Position numbers and translations under genes: made by a program. Source: G025836975 sp048751585 (GTDB lineage: Bacteria; Pseudomonadota; Gammaproteobacteria; Burkholderiales; Burkholderiaceae_B). Taken from it: DNA of 64,000 nucleotides. The notes beneath the pieces are model-generated. The model was given only the letters and a program-made list of their open reading frames with translations. It was not told the origin of the DNA and searched no databases. Of this stretch, positions 1 to 7,593 are shown one piece after another; the first letter of the stretch is position 1; every line of letters starts with the position of its first letter. The DNA lies in the NCBI RefSeq assembly GCF_048751585.1, contig NZ_JAZHOB010000001.1, positions 248,001 through 312,000 on the forward strand, in the 5' to 3' direction.

Positions 1-161
1 ATGCCCGTGTAGCCGAAAATAAGATTGAAGCTGGCCGCGAATAACCCCAGGATAAGAATTTCCGTGGCGATGAAGATATAGAAATACGGCGCGATCCAGG
101 GCAAGGCGATAAGCAGGACAAGCAAGACTGCCAGCACTGCCTTGGTGAGATTTTTTTTCAT
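1..161 (-). CDS. Branched-chain amino acid-type ABC transporter permease LivM (partial, C-terminus beyond left edge)
   Basis: Only the first 53 codons are inside the window; the gene continues past base 1. The start ATG (159-161) overlaps the stop TGA of the LivH gene in an ATGA junction, which implies translational coupling. The visible N-terminus has a short Lys-rich segment, a hydrophobic helix, and then an AASFNLIFGYTG segment typical of LivM-type inner-membrane permeases. With LivH and LivK upstream it should form an importer; LivG and LivF ATPases are expected beyond the edge but cannot be seen. The transported compound is probably not a branched-chain amino acid, given the catabolic genes upstream. 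Confidence 0.85.
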   Translation of the reverse strand, partial: MKKNLTKAVLAVLLVLLIALPWIAPYFYIFIATEILILGLFAASFNLIFGYTG

Positions 162-1030
162 AGCGACGCCCCCTTTCCCATCAGGCCGTGGGGCTTTAGC
201 AGCAAGACAACGGCCATGCCCACGAACGGCAGGATCAGATTGATTTCGGGCAGGAAGCGGCCGCCCAATCCATGGATAAGACCCAGCACGATGGCGCCCA
301 GCAAGGCGCCCGGAAAGCTGCCCAACCCGCCGATGACGACGACGATGAAGCTTTCGATAATGATCTTGTCGCCCATCCCCGGGTCGATGGCGCGCATGGG
401 CGCGGCAACCACCCCGCCGACGGCGGCCAGCCAGGCGCCAAAGGCAAACACGGCGGTGATGACCAGCTTGGTGTTGATGCAAAGCACCTGAGCCATTTCG
501 CGGTCCAGCGCGGCGGCGCGCATGATCTTGCCTGCCCGCGTGCGGTTGAACAAGAACCATAAGCCGCATACGAACACCAGGCCCACCGCCACCACGAACA
601 GGCTGTAGGCGGGATAGGTGACGCCGCCCGGCAAGGCGACCGTGCCCTGCAGCATTGCGGGAGGATCGACGACATGTATGCCGGTCCCCCACAACAGCCG
701 CACGGATTCATTCAAGATCAGCAGCAGCGCGAACGTCAGCAGCAGGCTGTCGGATACCTCGCGCTGATAGATGAAGCGCAGCATCAGCCTGTCGATGAGC
801 ACCGCCAACAAGGCCACGCCCAGCGGCGCCACCAGCAAGGTCAGCCAGAACGGCATGCCCAGCAGGATAATGCAGGTGTAGGCCAGATAGGCCCCCAGCA
901 TGTACAGCGCCCCGTGGGCGAAGTTGATGACGTTCAGCACGCCGAAAATGATATTCAGCCCGATGGCGATAACGAATAACAGCAAGCCGATATCAAGACT
1001 ATTGAGCAAAGCCAAGCCGATACTGCTCAT
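158..1030 (-). CDS. Branched-chain amino acid-type ABC transporter permease LivH
   Basis: A 290-residue polytopic inner-membrane protein of normal LivH length. Residues about 29-48 carry the family signature FGVLNVINFAHGALYMLGAY. A glycine-rich segment near residue 230 (VVVIGGLGSFPGALLGA) corresponds to the loop that contacts the ATPases in this family. It lies 83 bases after the substrate-binding protein gene and overlaps livM by 4 bases, so receptor and permeases are one transcription unit. The family imports small carboxylates, amides and amino acids. Substrate specificity cannot be read from the permease. Confidence 0.93.
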   Translation of the reverse strand: MSSIGLALLNSLDIGLLLFVIAIGLNIIFGVLNVINFAHGALYMLGAYLAYTCIILLGMPFWLTLLVAPLGVALLAVLIDRLMLRFIYQREVSDSLLLTFALLLILNESVRLLWGTGIHVVDPPAMLQGTVALPGGVTYPAYSLFVVAVGLVFVCGLWFLFNRTRAGKIMRAAALDREMAQVLCINTKLVITAVFAFGAWLAAVGGVVAAPMRAIDPGMGDKIIIESFIVVVIGGLGSFPGALLGAIVLGLIHGLGGRFLPEINLILPFVGMAVVLLLKPHGLMGKGASL

Positions 1031-1113
1031 GACGCCCCCTCAGTGATTGCGCCGCCCCTTTTCTGTGTGGCCGAAAAAGGGCAGCGCTGCTTTCCCGCGA
1101 ACGATCGAATGAA

Positions 1114-2334
1114 TTACAGCTTGCAGGCGGGGTCGACGGGCGGCGTGATTTTTTCGCCATCGAAGAACTGCACCTCGGTCAATGAGCGGATCTTGTCCTG
1201 TGTGTTCATGGAACCTGTGCGTCCCCAGGTCGGTCCGATCAACGCCTGGTTATCGCCCTTGCGCAGCGTCAAGGTGCCCGTCGGCGCGGGAATGCTCAGG
1301 CCGGAAAGAGCCTGGGCGATCGCCTTGCCGTCGACCTTGCCGGCTTTCTCGATGGCCGCCTTGTAGGCATGCACGGCAACGTATGCCCCTTCGGCGTTAT
1401 AGCTGGGCGGGGTGCCGTAGTTTTTCTGGTAGGCGGCAACGAATTTCTTGTTCAGATCGTTATCGTGCGCGCCATACCAGTAGCGTGTTCCCAGCCATAC
1501 GCCCTCGGGCATTTGCTCGCCCAGCGCCGACAGCACTTCGGTGGCCGCGCCAACCGTCATCAAGACCTGGAAGCCCTGCTTGAAGAAGCCGCGATTATTG
1601 GCCTGGCGAACGAAGTTGACCAGATCGCCGCCCCATAGCGAAATCAGCACGCCGTCGGGCTTGTTCTCCATGACGCCATTGATGAAAGGCGTGAAGTCTT
1701 CGGCGCCGAATCGCGGGAAAGCCGTTTCCGTCATGAGTTGGGCATCGGGCATTTTCTCTTTTAGGTATTTGCCGAAAAATTCCCAGGACTGATGCCCGAA
1801 AGCATAGTCGGGACCTATGGTGGTCCACTTCTTGGCGCCGGTTTTTGCCGCGATTGCCGCCGCCCCCGACATGTTCTGATGAACATTCACGCTGATGCGG
1901 TAGGTATAGGCGTTGCACAGCTTGCCTGTGACGTCCGGTGTTGCCGCGTGGGTGATGATAAATGGCTTGCCCAGTTCGGGAAGCACAGGCACCAGGCCCT
2001 GTGCAACGCCCGAGCTATCCAGCCCCATCAGGATGTCGGCCTTGTCCTGGTAGACCAGCTTGCGCGCCGCCTGGATGGCCACCGCCGCCTTGCCTTGGCC
2101 GTCTTCCAATTGCAGCGTCAGCTTGCGCCCCAGCACGCCGCCGGCCGCATTGATTTCATCCATGGCCAGCTTGATGCCCTGCTCGGCAAACTTTCCATAG
2201 GTGGCGGCGCTGCCCGACATGATATAGATGGCGCCTATCTTGATGGGCTCTTCGGCCGCCTGGGCGGGAACCGCGGCAAATGCGCCGGCCAGCGCCAGCG
2301 CCATGATGGGTCGTTTAGATAAAAACTTGAACAT
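1114..2334 (-). CDS. LivK-like periplasmic substrate-binding protein of an ABC importer
   Basis: A 406-residue periplasmic receptor (Peripla_BP_6 / LivK family). The chosen ATG follows a clear GGAGA ribosome binding site and begins a classical signal peptide, with a basic start, a hydrophobic core ALALAGAFAAV and cleavage after PAQA near residue 26. The mature N-terminus PIKIGAIYIMSGSAATYGK is the usual first strand and ligand loop. An in-frame extension to 2532 lies within and antisense to nothing useful and has no signal sequence, so it was not used. It sits 85 bases after an acyl-CoA synthetase gene in the lva-like operon, so the ligand may be the organic acid that this operon degrades (inference). 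Confidence 0.92.
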   Translation of the reverse strand: MFKFLSKRPIMALALAGAFAAVPAQAAEEPIKIGAIYIMSGSAATYGKFAEQGIKLAMDEINAAGGVLGRKLTLQLEDGQGKAAVAIQAARKLVYQDKADILMGLDSSGVAQGLVPVLPELGKPFIITHAATPDVTGKLCNAYTYRISVNVHQNMSGAAAIAAKTGAKKWTTIGPDYAFGHQSWEFFGKYLKEKMPDAQLMTETAFPRFGAEDFTPFINGVMENKPDGVLISLWGGDLVNFVRQANNRGFFKQGFQVLMTVGAATEVLSALGEQMPEGVWLGTRYWYGAHDNDLNKKFVAAYQKNYGTPPSYNAEGAYVAVHAYKAAIEKAGKVDGKAIAQALSGLSIPAPTGTLTLRKGDNQALIGPTWGRTGSMNTQDKIRSLTEVQFFDGEKITPPVDPACKL

Positions 2335-2419
2335 GCGAATGTCTCCTGGAATAGTTATGGTGCTACAGGTTGATTCTTCGTTTCCACATCTGTTGCCAAG
2401 TCTGCATAATCGATAGCTG

Positions 2420-4081
2420 TCACCTCCCTTGCGTACTGTCTTCGCGGGGACGGGATCCGCCGTCTTCGGCCAACCGCTCGCGCAGAAGATTCTTCCGGAT
2501 TTTCCCTGTGGATGTCTTGGGCAGTTCCCCAAAGACGACTTTCCTGGGTGCCTTGTAGGAAGCCATATGGGCTTTGCAAAACGCGATGATTTCCTGCTCG
2601 TTCACCGCCTGCATGGCATCTTTCAAGGCGACGAAGGCGCAGGGGGTCTCGCCCCACTTGTCATCCTGCATGGCCACCACCGCCGCTTCGAGCACTTGGG
2701 GGTGGCGGTACAGAACCTCTTCGACCTCCTGGCTGGAAATGTTTTCTCCGCCGGAAATAATGATGTCCTTGGCCCGGTCTTTAACTTCGGCATAGCCGTC
2801 GGGGTGCATGACGGCCAGGTCGCCCGTGCGGAACCAGCCGTCCCTGAATGCGTCGCGCGTGGCGGCTTCGTTCTTCAGGTAGCCCTTCATGAGCGTGTTC
2901 CCGCGCATGACCAGTTCGCCCAGCGTCTGCCCATCGCAAGGCGCCAGGGAGCCATCGGCAAGACTGACGACGGCGACATCGTCGATGGCGAACAGGCCCA
3001 CGCCCTGCCGGGCCATTTTTCGCGCCAGATCGTCGGTGGACAGATCCGCCCACTTGTTCTGCCAGACGCATAGGGTGGACGGCCCGTAGGACTCGGTAAG
3101 GCCATACAGGTGCGTGATGCCGAAGCCGATCTCCTGCGCTCGGCGTATGACTGGACTGGGAGGCGCCGCGCCGCCCAAGGCGAACTGCACAGGGCTGGAA
3201 AGGGATTGGCCGTTCTTGTGGAAATCGTTGAGCAGCATATTCAGCACGACGGGCGCGCCGCACATGTGCGTGACCTTGCAGCCTTCGATGCGCTCCAGGA
3301 CATGGTCGGCCTGGACCTTGCGCAGGCAGACATGCGTGCCGCCCACCGCCGTGATGGCCCAGGTGTAGGACCAGCCGTTGCAGTGGAACATGGGCAGAGT
3401 CCACAGGTAGACGGTATCGGCCGTCATGTTGAAGGCCATGGCGTTGCTCAGCGCGGCCAGGTAGGCGCCCCGGTGGTGGTACACGACGCCCTTGGGGTTG
3501 CCGGTCGTGCCCGAAGTGTAGTTCAGCGCAATGGCATCCCATTCGTCGCCGACCTTGCGCCATTGAAAATCGGGGTCGCCCGCTGCCGCCAGGCTTTCAT
3601 AATCCAGGCTGGACAAGCCCTGCGAAACGCCTGCCTGGCGGACAATGGCAACGCATACGGGCGGCGAGGCCATGCCCTGCATCGCCTGCCGCAGCATGGG
3701 CTCGAATTCGGTGTCATAGAACAGCAGGCGGGATTCGCCGTGCTCCAGGATGAAGCGCAAGGTGGCCGGGTCCAGGCGGGTATTCAACGCATTCAGCACC
3801 GCCCCGGCCATGGGAACGGAATAATGGCACTCCAGCAGCTCATGCGTGTTGAAGCACAGTACCGAAACGGTGTCGCCGGCCCTTATTCCCATGTTTTCCA
3901 GGGATGCGGCCATGCCGCGGCAGCGGCGATAGAAGTCCCTGTACGTCAGCGTCATGCCGTCGTCGATAATGGCGGTCTTTTCAGGAAACACATGCGCCGA
4001 CCGCTGCAAAAAACTGATCGGCGTCAGGCTTGAATAGTTGGCGGAATTCCTGTCCAGCCCCTGATGATATTTATCGTCCAT
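2420..4081 (-). CDS. AMP-dependent acyl-CoA synthetase (LvaE-like)
   Basis: A 553-residue member of the ANL superfamily, which activates a carboxylic acid with ATP and CoA to an acyl-CoA. The AMP-binding P-loop YTSGTTGNPKG is at residues 188-198. The hinge region FRTGDLAVMHPDGY and the segment DIIISGGENISSQEVEE follow at about 416-455. The C-terminal PKTSTGKIRK near residue 525 supplies the catalytic lysine. It starts 9 bases after the DUF6285 gene, in the same operon. In the Pseudomonas putida levulinate pathway the equivalent enzyme is LvaE, the first step. The actual acid used here is unknown; a medium-chain or 4-oxo/4-hydroxy acid is the leading guess. Confidence 0.92.
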   Translation of the reverse strand: MDDKYHQGLDRNSANYSSLTPISFLQRSAHVFPEKTAIIDDGMTLTYRDFYRRCRGMAASLENMGIRAGDTVSVLCFNTHELLECHYSVPMAGAVLNALNTRLDPATLRFILEHGESRLLFYDTEFEPMLRQAMQGMASPPVCVAIVRQAGVSQGLSSLDYESLAAAGDPDFQWRKVGDEWDAIALNYTSGTTGNPKGVVYHHRGAYLAALSNAMAFNMTADTVYLWTLPMFHCNGWSYTWAITAVGGTHVCLRKVQADHVLERIEGCKVTHMCGAPVVLNMLLNDFHKNGQSLSSPVQFALGGAAPPSPVIRRAQEIGFGITHLYGLTESYGPSTLCVWQNKWADLSTDDLARKMARQGVGLFAIDDVAVVSLADGSLAPCDGQTLGELVMRGNTLMKGYLKNEAATRDAFRDGWFRTGDLAVMHPDGYAEVKDRAKDIIISGGENISSQEVEEVLYRHPQVLEAAVVAMQDDKWGETPCAFVALKDAMQAVNEQEIIAFCKAHMASYKAPRKVVFGELPKTSTGKIRKNLLRERLAEDGGSRPREDSTQGR

Positions 4082-4090
4082 GGATGCCCT

Positions 4091-4456
4091 CTACCGGTCC
4101 AGATGCCTGGGGTTGCAAAGCAGCAGTTTGGCCCTCGTCAACGTCAGCAGCAGTTCCCGCAGACGCGGATAGTCCGACTCGCGGATGGCACGCTCCCGTA
4201 TCAGGGCCGCCAACTCATGTTCGCTAGCCTGGGCGGATCCATCCCGCCCCGTCTCGGCGTGAAAGCGCCGGATCTCGCAACGGGCCGACTCGTCGTCGGC
4301 CGCGTGCGGCGCCAGTTCGCGCGCGGCGATCGCCATGGCATTGGCGATCATAAGAGCATCGTAGGTCTTTTCAGGGGGCAGTAAAGGCAATAATTCGTCC
4401 AACAGCGTACGCCGCGCCACGCTCAGCAGTTCATTTCCGTAAGGCCGGTTATTCAT
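4091..4456 (-). CDS. DUF6285 small protein, LvaB-like partner of the APH-type kinase
   Basis: A 121-residue soluble protein rich in Ala, Leu, Arg and Glu, predicted mostly helical, with no signal peptide. Its start overlaps the stop of the phosphotransferase gene by 4 bases (ATGA), so the two are translationally coupled. The N-terminal pattern RPYGNELLSVARRTLLDELL and the position directly after an APH-like kinase fit DUF6285. In P. putida the small protein LvaB occupies this place and is needed for LvaA kinase activity. The assignment rests on length, pattern and neighbourhood, not on a catalytic motif. Confidence 0.8.
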   Translation of the reverse strand: MNNRPYGNELLSVARRTLLDELLPLLPPEKTYDALMIANAMAIAARELAPHAADDESARCEIRRFHAETGRDGSAQASEHELAALIRERAIRESDYPRLRELLLTLTRAKLLLCNPRHLDR

Positions 4457-5481
4457 GCGCTCCCTCCGTGGTGTTGGATATGCTCGAGCAAGTCGAATTC
4501 GATTTCGGGCACCAGCCGTCCGGTCAGGGCCAGCTCCAGCGAGGCCTGTCCGCCCGAAATGTGGCGCTGGGCCTGCTGCAAGGCAATGATTGCCCAGCGC
4601 GTCATGCCCATGGCCTCCCAGTAGAGCACCGCATTGCCATCGACCGGGCGGCCGCTGGCCTGGCCATAAGCGGCGAACAAGTCCGTCTTATGGCCAATTC
4701 CGCCGACCGCCTTGTCGTTGACGCCGAAACGCCAGCTTTTGGCGCACAGCCATCCCAGGTCTTCGTAAGGATCGCTCCAGGCGGCGAACTCCCAATCGAG
4801 TATGCCGCTGACCCGCCCCTGATCGACCATGTAGTTGCCCGTCCGGAAATCGCAATGGCACAGCACAATCCCGGCGCTTTCGGGAGCGTTGTCCTGCAAC
4901 CAGTTCAAGGACCATTCCAGGACGGGATGCGGCTCCGGTATGCGATCCAGCGCATCGCGATAGGCCTGCACCCGCCACAATGCCGGCGAACCCGCCGGCA
5001 CCGGAAGAAAATCCAGTCTGGCGTCGGGCGGGCATACTGTGTGCAAGCGCGCCAGCTCCCTTCCCAACTGCTCGGTAATGTTCTTGACCTGCCGGTCTTC
5101 CAGTTGCGCGCGAACCAGCTTGCGCCCTTCCGCCATGCCCGGAACACGGGCCATGATGCAAAATACATTGCCGATGACCGACGTATCGGTACACAGCCAT
5201 AGCGGCTCGGGTACCGTCACCCCGGCCTGGCGCGCCACGCGCAAGACCTGGAATTCCTGTTCGCGCGTCAGGCTGGCATCGACCTTGGACGGCGAATCGC
5301 TGCGCACGACCAGATCCAGCCTGCCTGGCCGGCTGCCGCCCAGGCATTCGACCGACAGGGCATAGTTGCTTTGTATGGCGCCGCCCGACAGGCGCGAGAA
5401 GGCCAGCGGCTCGGCGCGCTGCGCGCCGGTCCGCTGCTGAACATAAAGCACCAATTCGCGCTGTATGGCTTCCGGGCTCAT
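4453..5481 (-). CDS. APH-family phosphotransferase, LvaA / ACAD10-11 kinase-domain type
   Basis: About 342 residues with the aminoglycoside phosphotransferase (APH) fold. The catalytic loop HCDFRTGN (about residues 209-216) and the metal-binding ILDWE (about 227-231) are intact, so an active kinase is expected. Homologues of this branch phosphorylate the 4-hydroxyl of 4-hydroxyacyl-CoA rather than antibiotics. The next-door acyl-CoA dehydrogenase gene supports that role here. The start is uncertain: the ATG at 5481 has GGGAGG only 3 bases upstream, while an ATG at 5499 would overlap the upstream gene by 10 bases and has a poor ribosome binding site. The stop overlaps the DUF6285 start. Confidence 0.88.
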   Translation of the reverse strand: MSPEAIQRELVLYVQQRTGAQRAEPLAFSRLSGGAIQSNYALSVECLGGSRPGRLDLVVRSDSPSKVDASLTREQEFQVLRVARQAGVTVPEPLWLCTDTSVIGNVFCIMARVPGMAEGRKLVRAQLEDRQVKNITEQLGRELARLHTVCPPDARLDFLPVPAGSPALWRVQAYRDALDRIPEPHPVLEWSLNWLQDNAPESAGIVLCHCDFRTGNYMVDQGRVSGILDWEFAAWSDPYEDLGWLCAKSWRFGVNDKAVGGIGHKTDLFAAYGQASGRPVDGNAVLYWEAMGMTRWAIIALQQAQRHISGGQASLELALTGRLVPEIEFDLLEHIQHHGGSA

Positions 5482-5489
5482 TTGCCTCC

Positions 5490-6686
5490 CTAGCCCCATT
5501 TCCAGAAATCGCCGCCCTCTTTCATCATTTGCCGGGACAGGACCATTTTATGCACTTCGGACGCGCCGTCGACAAGCCGGGCCTGGCGCGCATAGCGGTA
5601 TATCCATTCAAGGCGTGTATCTTTGGAATAGCCCCTGGCGCCGCATAACTGGATGGCGGTATCGGCCGACTGCTGCAAGACGTTTGCGACCGCCACCTTG
5701 GCCATGGACACTTCCTTGCGGGCGAAATCGCCCTGATCGAGCTTCCAGGCCGCATGCATGGTCAACAGGCGGCCTGTCTGGATGGCCATGGCGGCCTCGC
5801 CCAGCATCCACTGCACCCCTTCCCGATCGGCGAGCCGCGATCCGAAGGCTTCGCGGTGGCCGACATAGTCGGCGGCGATCTCCAGCGCACGCTTGGACAG
5901 GCCCAGCCAGCGCATGCAGTGAGTCAGCCGTGCCGGGCCCAGACGGATTTGCGTCAGCTTCAGGCCGTCTCCGACTTCCATCAGGCGATTCTCGTCGGGT
6001 ATGGCCATATTGTCGAACCTTAGCTCGCAATGCCCGCCATGCTCCTCGGGACCCATGATGGGTATGCGCCGAAGGATCTCCCAGCCCGGATCGTCCTTGT
6101 GAAACAGAAAGGCCGTCAAGCCCTTGCGCGCATCGTCGGATGTGCGCGCAATCAAAATGAAATGGGACGCCGCCGCCGCGCCGGTGATGAAATGCTTGAC
6201 GCCGTTGACTATCCAGCGGTCGCCCTTGCGCACGGCGACGGTACGCATCATGGCCGGGTCGGACCCCGAACCCGGCGCAGGCTCGGTCATGACAAAGGAC
6301 GACTGCACCTGGCCATTGATGATGGGTTGCAGCCAGCGTTCTTTCTGAGCTTCGGTGGCCACCTTGTTGAGCACCATCATGTTGCCGTCGTCGGGAGCCG
6401 CCGAGTTGAACACGACCGGTCCGAAAATGGACCGGTTCATCTCTTCGTAGCATGCGGCCATTTCAACGATGCTCAAGCCTTGTCCGCCCCGCTCCCTGGG
6501 CATTTGCAGGCACCATAAATCCTGCTCACGGGCTTTGCCGCGCATGTTCCGAAGCAGGGCCAAATCGATGTTCTCGTGTTCGTCATACGAATCGGCGCGC
6601 TCTTCAAGAGGAAGGAGCTCCTGCTCGACAAACGCCCTGATGCGGCTGCGGTATCCTTCGCCTCGCGGCGACAAGGTAAAGTCCAT
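5490..6686 (-). CDS. Acyl-CoA dehydrogenase (LvaC / ACAD10-11-like)
   Basis: A 398-residue FAD enzyme of the acyl-CoA dehydrogenase family. The FAD/substrate segment FVMTEPAPGSGSDPAM lies in the middle domain, and the C-terminal RQARLVDGASEVHK is typical of the ACAD10/11-type subfamily. The start MDFTLSPRGEG was chosen because everything upstream in the same frame is the out-of-frame shadow of the SDR gene. It begins 11 bases after that gene and is followed at once by the APH kinase. In 4-hydroxyacid pathways this enzyme removes the phosphate from 4-phosphoacyl-CoA and rearranges it toward an enoyl-CoA or 3-hydroxyacyl-CoA (family knowledge). The specific reaction here is inferred. Confidence 0.9.
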   Translation of the reverse strand: MDFTLSPRGEGYRSRIRAFVEQELLPLEERADSYDEHENIDLALLRNMRGKAREQDLWCLQMPRERGGQGLSIVEMAACYEEMNRSIFGPVVFNSAAPDDGNMMVLNKVATEAQKERWLQPIINGQVQSSFVMTEPAPGSGSDPAMMRTVAVRKGDRWIVNGVKHFITGAAAASHFILIARTSDDARKGLTAFLFHKDDPGWEILRRIPIMGPEEHGGHCELRFDNMAIPDENRLMEVGDGLKLTQIRLGPARLTHCMRWLGLSKRALEIAADYVGHREAFGSRLADREGVQWMLGEAAMAIQTGRLLTMHAAWKLDQGDFARKEVSMAKVAVANVLQQSADTAIQLCGARGYSKDTRLEWIYRYARQARLVDGASEVHKMVLSRQMMKEGGDFWKWG

Positions 6687-6697
6687 ATGGCTGGCCC

Positions 6698-7465
6698 TCA
6701 AAGAGACGACTGCAAATGACCGCCATCGACCACGATGGAACTGCCGGTCATATAAAGAGATGCATCGGACGCAAGCAGCAGCAAGGCGCCATCCAGATCC
6801 CGCGGCGTGCCCAGCCTGCGCTGAGGGATACGCTTGATCAGGGCCTGGCCCGCTTCCGATGCGAAGAAATCGCGATTCAAGTTGGTTTCCATGTATCCCG
6901 GGGCCAGCGCGTTGACACGTATGCCGTAGCGGGCCCACTCCAGCGCCATGGCGCGGGTCATGTGCTCCAGCCCCGCTTTCGACGCGGCGTAAGGCAGTAC
7001 AGCGGCGGCAACGCGATGCCCCAGTATGGAGGTGACCGTGATGATGGAGCCGGGCTTGCCGGCATCCACCAAGTGCCGCGCGGCCTGCTTGCACACCAGC
7101 CAGCTGCCTTTCAGATTGACGTCGACGACCTGCGACCACTCGTCGGCCAGTATATCGAGCGATTTCTTGTTGACCGCCACGCCGGCATTGCACACCAGGA
7201 TGTCGACGATGCCGCAAAGCGACCAGGCTTGCCGGAAAGCCAGCTCTACGCTGGCGGGATCGCCGACATCCATGTGCAGCGCGTGCCCGTCGATATTTGC
7301 GCCGCGCAGCTGCGCCGCCAGTTGCTCCAGGGGCTGAAGGCGCCGTCCGGCCAGAATGACGGTGGCACCGGCACGGCCCAGCGTGCCGGCAAAATGCGAG
7401 CCGAGCGCTCCGGCCGCGCCGGTTACCAGCGCAACTTTGCCATCCAAGCGGAATCCGACATCCAT
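6698..7465 (-). CDS. SDR-family NAD(P)-dependent oxidoreductase (LvaD-like)
   Basis: A 255-residue classical short-chain dehydrogenase and the first gene of the minus-strand operon. The cofactor motif TGAAGALG is at residues 15-22 and NAG at 93-95. The catalytic Ser146, Tyr159 and Lys163 are present (YAASK). The ATG follows a strong GGGAGG five bases upstream. In the lva pathway the SDR LvaD reduces 4-oxopentanoyl-CoA to the 4-hydroxy acyl-CoA; by position this enzyme could do the same, but SDR specificity cannot be read from sequence alone. A sigma-70 promoter with a palindrome in its spacer lies just upstream. Confidence 0.9.
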   Translation of the reverse strand: MDVGFRLDGKVALVTGAAGALGSHFAGTLGRAGATVILAGRRLQPLEQLAAQLRGANIDGHALHMDVGDPASVELAFRQAWSLCGIVDILVCNAGVAVNKKSLDILADEWSQVVDVNLKGSWLVCKQAARHLVDAGKPGSIITVTSILGHRVAAAVLPYAASKAGLEHMTRAMALEWARYGIRVNALAPGYMETNLNRDFFASEAGQALIKRIPQRRLGTPRDLDGALLLLASDASLYMTGSSIVVDGGHLQSSL

Positions 7466-7491
7466 TTCAGCCTCCCCTCTTCTTTCGCCAA

Positions 7492-7520
7492 AGAATAGAA
7501 CGATCGTTCGATAATGTCAA
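7492..7520 (-). promoter_or_regulatory. Sigma-70 promoter with TetR-type operator in the spacer, upstream of the lva-like operon
   Basis: Read on the minus strand, TTGACA (7515-7520) and TATTCT (7492-7497) are separated by exactly 17 bases. That spacer contains the perfect 12-base palindrome GAACGATCGTTC (7498-7509). The GAACG-CGTTC half-sites resemble TetR-family operators found before acyl-CoA genes. A bound repressor would block the promoter. No tetR gene lies in the window, so the regulator is encoded elsewhere, perhaps beyond the left edge. Confidence 0.75.
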
Positions 7521-7593
7521 CGAACCGCGGCCTTGCCAATCGGGACTTCGTTTTGCATCTATACTTTCTTGCCTCCCGTCATTCGGAGTTTGC

